Below, piece after piece: positions 59,579 to 59,961 of a DNA stretch of 59,961 nt. Numbering within the stretch: the stretch's first letter is position 1; the number at the start of each line of letters is the position of its first letter. Source of the stretch: Ameyamaea chiangmaiensis. GTDB taxonomy: Bacteria > Pseudomonadota > Alphaproteobacteria > Acetobacterales > Acetobacteraceae. The position numbers were made by a program, and so were the translations under genes. Location: the NCBI RefSeq assembly GCF_013376175.1, contig NZ_JABXXR010000004.1, forward strand, positions 1-59,961, in the 5' to 3' direction. The notes under the pieces were generated by a model, which ran no database searches, was not told the DNA's origin, and saw only the letters and a program-made list of their open reading frames with translations.

Positions 59579-59961
59579 CTACAGCAGCCCGTGCTGGCGG
59601 AAGCTCAGCCATTGTCCCGGTCCGATCACCATCATGTCGTGCAGGACGATCGACAGCGATCCCCCTTTGTCCGCGAGTTCACGGGCGAGGGGGCCGTCCC
59701 GATCGGCGATCGTGGCCAGAACCTGACCCCCTGCCGCGATGCGGACACCGATCAGGGCCGTCGCGTGGAGTGACAGCCCGCGAACGAGAACCGCGCGGAC
59801 ACCTGCCTCGGCCTCGAACGCCTCGTCGGCCAACAACCGATTGCGGTTGTCCAGGAACAGCATGCGAAGCTGCCCCGGCACCAGCGCACCGGCCTGCGCG
59901 TCGAAATAGGCCATCAGCCGGTCCCAGTCCCCGAGCGCCAGCCGGTCGCGCGGCTCGGGCC
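59579..59961 (-). CDS. RadC-like protein, C-terminal part, lacking the JAMM metal motif (cut by window edge)
   Basis: The frame is open to the right edge, so the N-terminus is outside the window. Visible residues include LRMLFLDNRNRLLADE, which matches RadC (vLFLDxxNrLIadE), and a closing LHDMMVIGPGQWLSFRQHGLL, which matches RadC C-termini (DHIVIGxGxxxSFxxxGLL). In between, the JAMM signature HNHPSGxxxPSxxD is replaced by ALIGVRIAAGGQVLATIADRD, without the two His. So it is a RadC relative probably without metalloprotease activity. Family role is uncertain despite the name DNA repair protein. Confidence 0.78.
   Translation of the reverse strand, partial: PEPRDRLALGDWDRLMAYFDAQAGALVPGQLRMLFLDNRNRLLADEAFEAEAGVRAVLVRGLSLHATALIGVRIAAGGQVLATIADRDGPLARELADKGGSLSIVLHDMMVIGPGQWLSFRQHGLL

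Noticed and set aside
1-59961. tRNA, rRNA, CRISPR, insertion sequence or phage genes
   Set aside because: I looked for T-loop motifs, direct repeats with unique spacers, transposase motifs and integrases; nothing convincing was found.

Overview
This window looks like a chromosomal segment of an acetic acid bacterium (Alphaproteobacteria, Acetobacteraceae); I cannot resolve the genus. The basis is high GC throughout, a transaldolase/glucose-6-phosphate isomerase fusion next to transketolase and a short (331 aa) 6-phosphogluconate dehydrogenase, and a general gene content (TonB receptors, periplasmic sugar enzymes, AdhP, glutathione-dependent formaldehyde oxidation) typical of that group. I see no rRNA, tRNA, CRISPR array, insertion sequence or prophage.

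Layout. 1-2.5 kb, minus strand: the N-terminal part of a TonB-like energy transducer (cut by the left edge), a YbfF-type hydrolase and a quinone oxidoreductase. 2.6-6.3 kb, plus: a CLC-type anion channel with CBS domains and a CPA1 Na+/H+ antiporter. 6.4-9.6 kb, minus: a small coiled-coil protein, hisC (with a clear intrinsic terminator), an ankyrin protein and a metallo-beta-lactamase-fold hydrolase. 10-21.5 kb, plus: a complete pentose-phosphate module, tkt, tal/pgi, gnd, zwf, two tandem HAD phosphatases, pgl, rpiA and gntK. It converts glucose 6-phosphate and gluconate to pentose phosphates and back through the non-oxidative branch. 21.6-27.1 kb, plus: a translationally coupled GNAT/nitrilase/SnoaL trio, a YfhO-like membrane protein and a lipoprotein of the cyclase family.

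27.2-30.4 kb, minus: a sugar porter, a methyltransferase and an NMT1-type substrate-binding protein. 30.8-33.9 kb: a PhyH dioxygenase and SDR pair (plus) facing a LacI regulator (minus). 34.3-38.9 kb: exported aldose epimerase, TonB-dependent receptor and BamE-like lipoprotein. 38.9-49.2 kb, all minus: overlapping pdxJ-pdxA-M20 peptidase, a 983 aa glycosyltransferase with an N-terminal repeat array, secB, a YegD-type Hsp70, a methyltransferase and adhP. 49.4-56.4 kb: an outer-membrane efflux protein, fghA and adhC, a decayed nucleotidyltransferase remnant, ilvE, and the permease and ATPase of an ABC importer. 56.6 kb to the end: an exported methyltransferase-fold protein, a lipoprotein lipase, a DUF3597 protein, a Pro/Trp-rich secreted peptide and a RadC-like protein cut by the right edge.

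The clearest functional unit is the pentose-phosphate module. The parts I find least explained are the GNAT/nitrilase/SnoaL cassette, the seven-unit repeat module in the glycosyltransferase, the RadC-like protein without the metal-binding signature, the exported methyltransferase, and the decaying adenylyltransferase. Start codons were chosen by Shine-Dalgarno sequences and family lengths, so several genes are shorter than the longest open frame.
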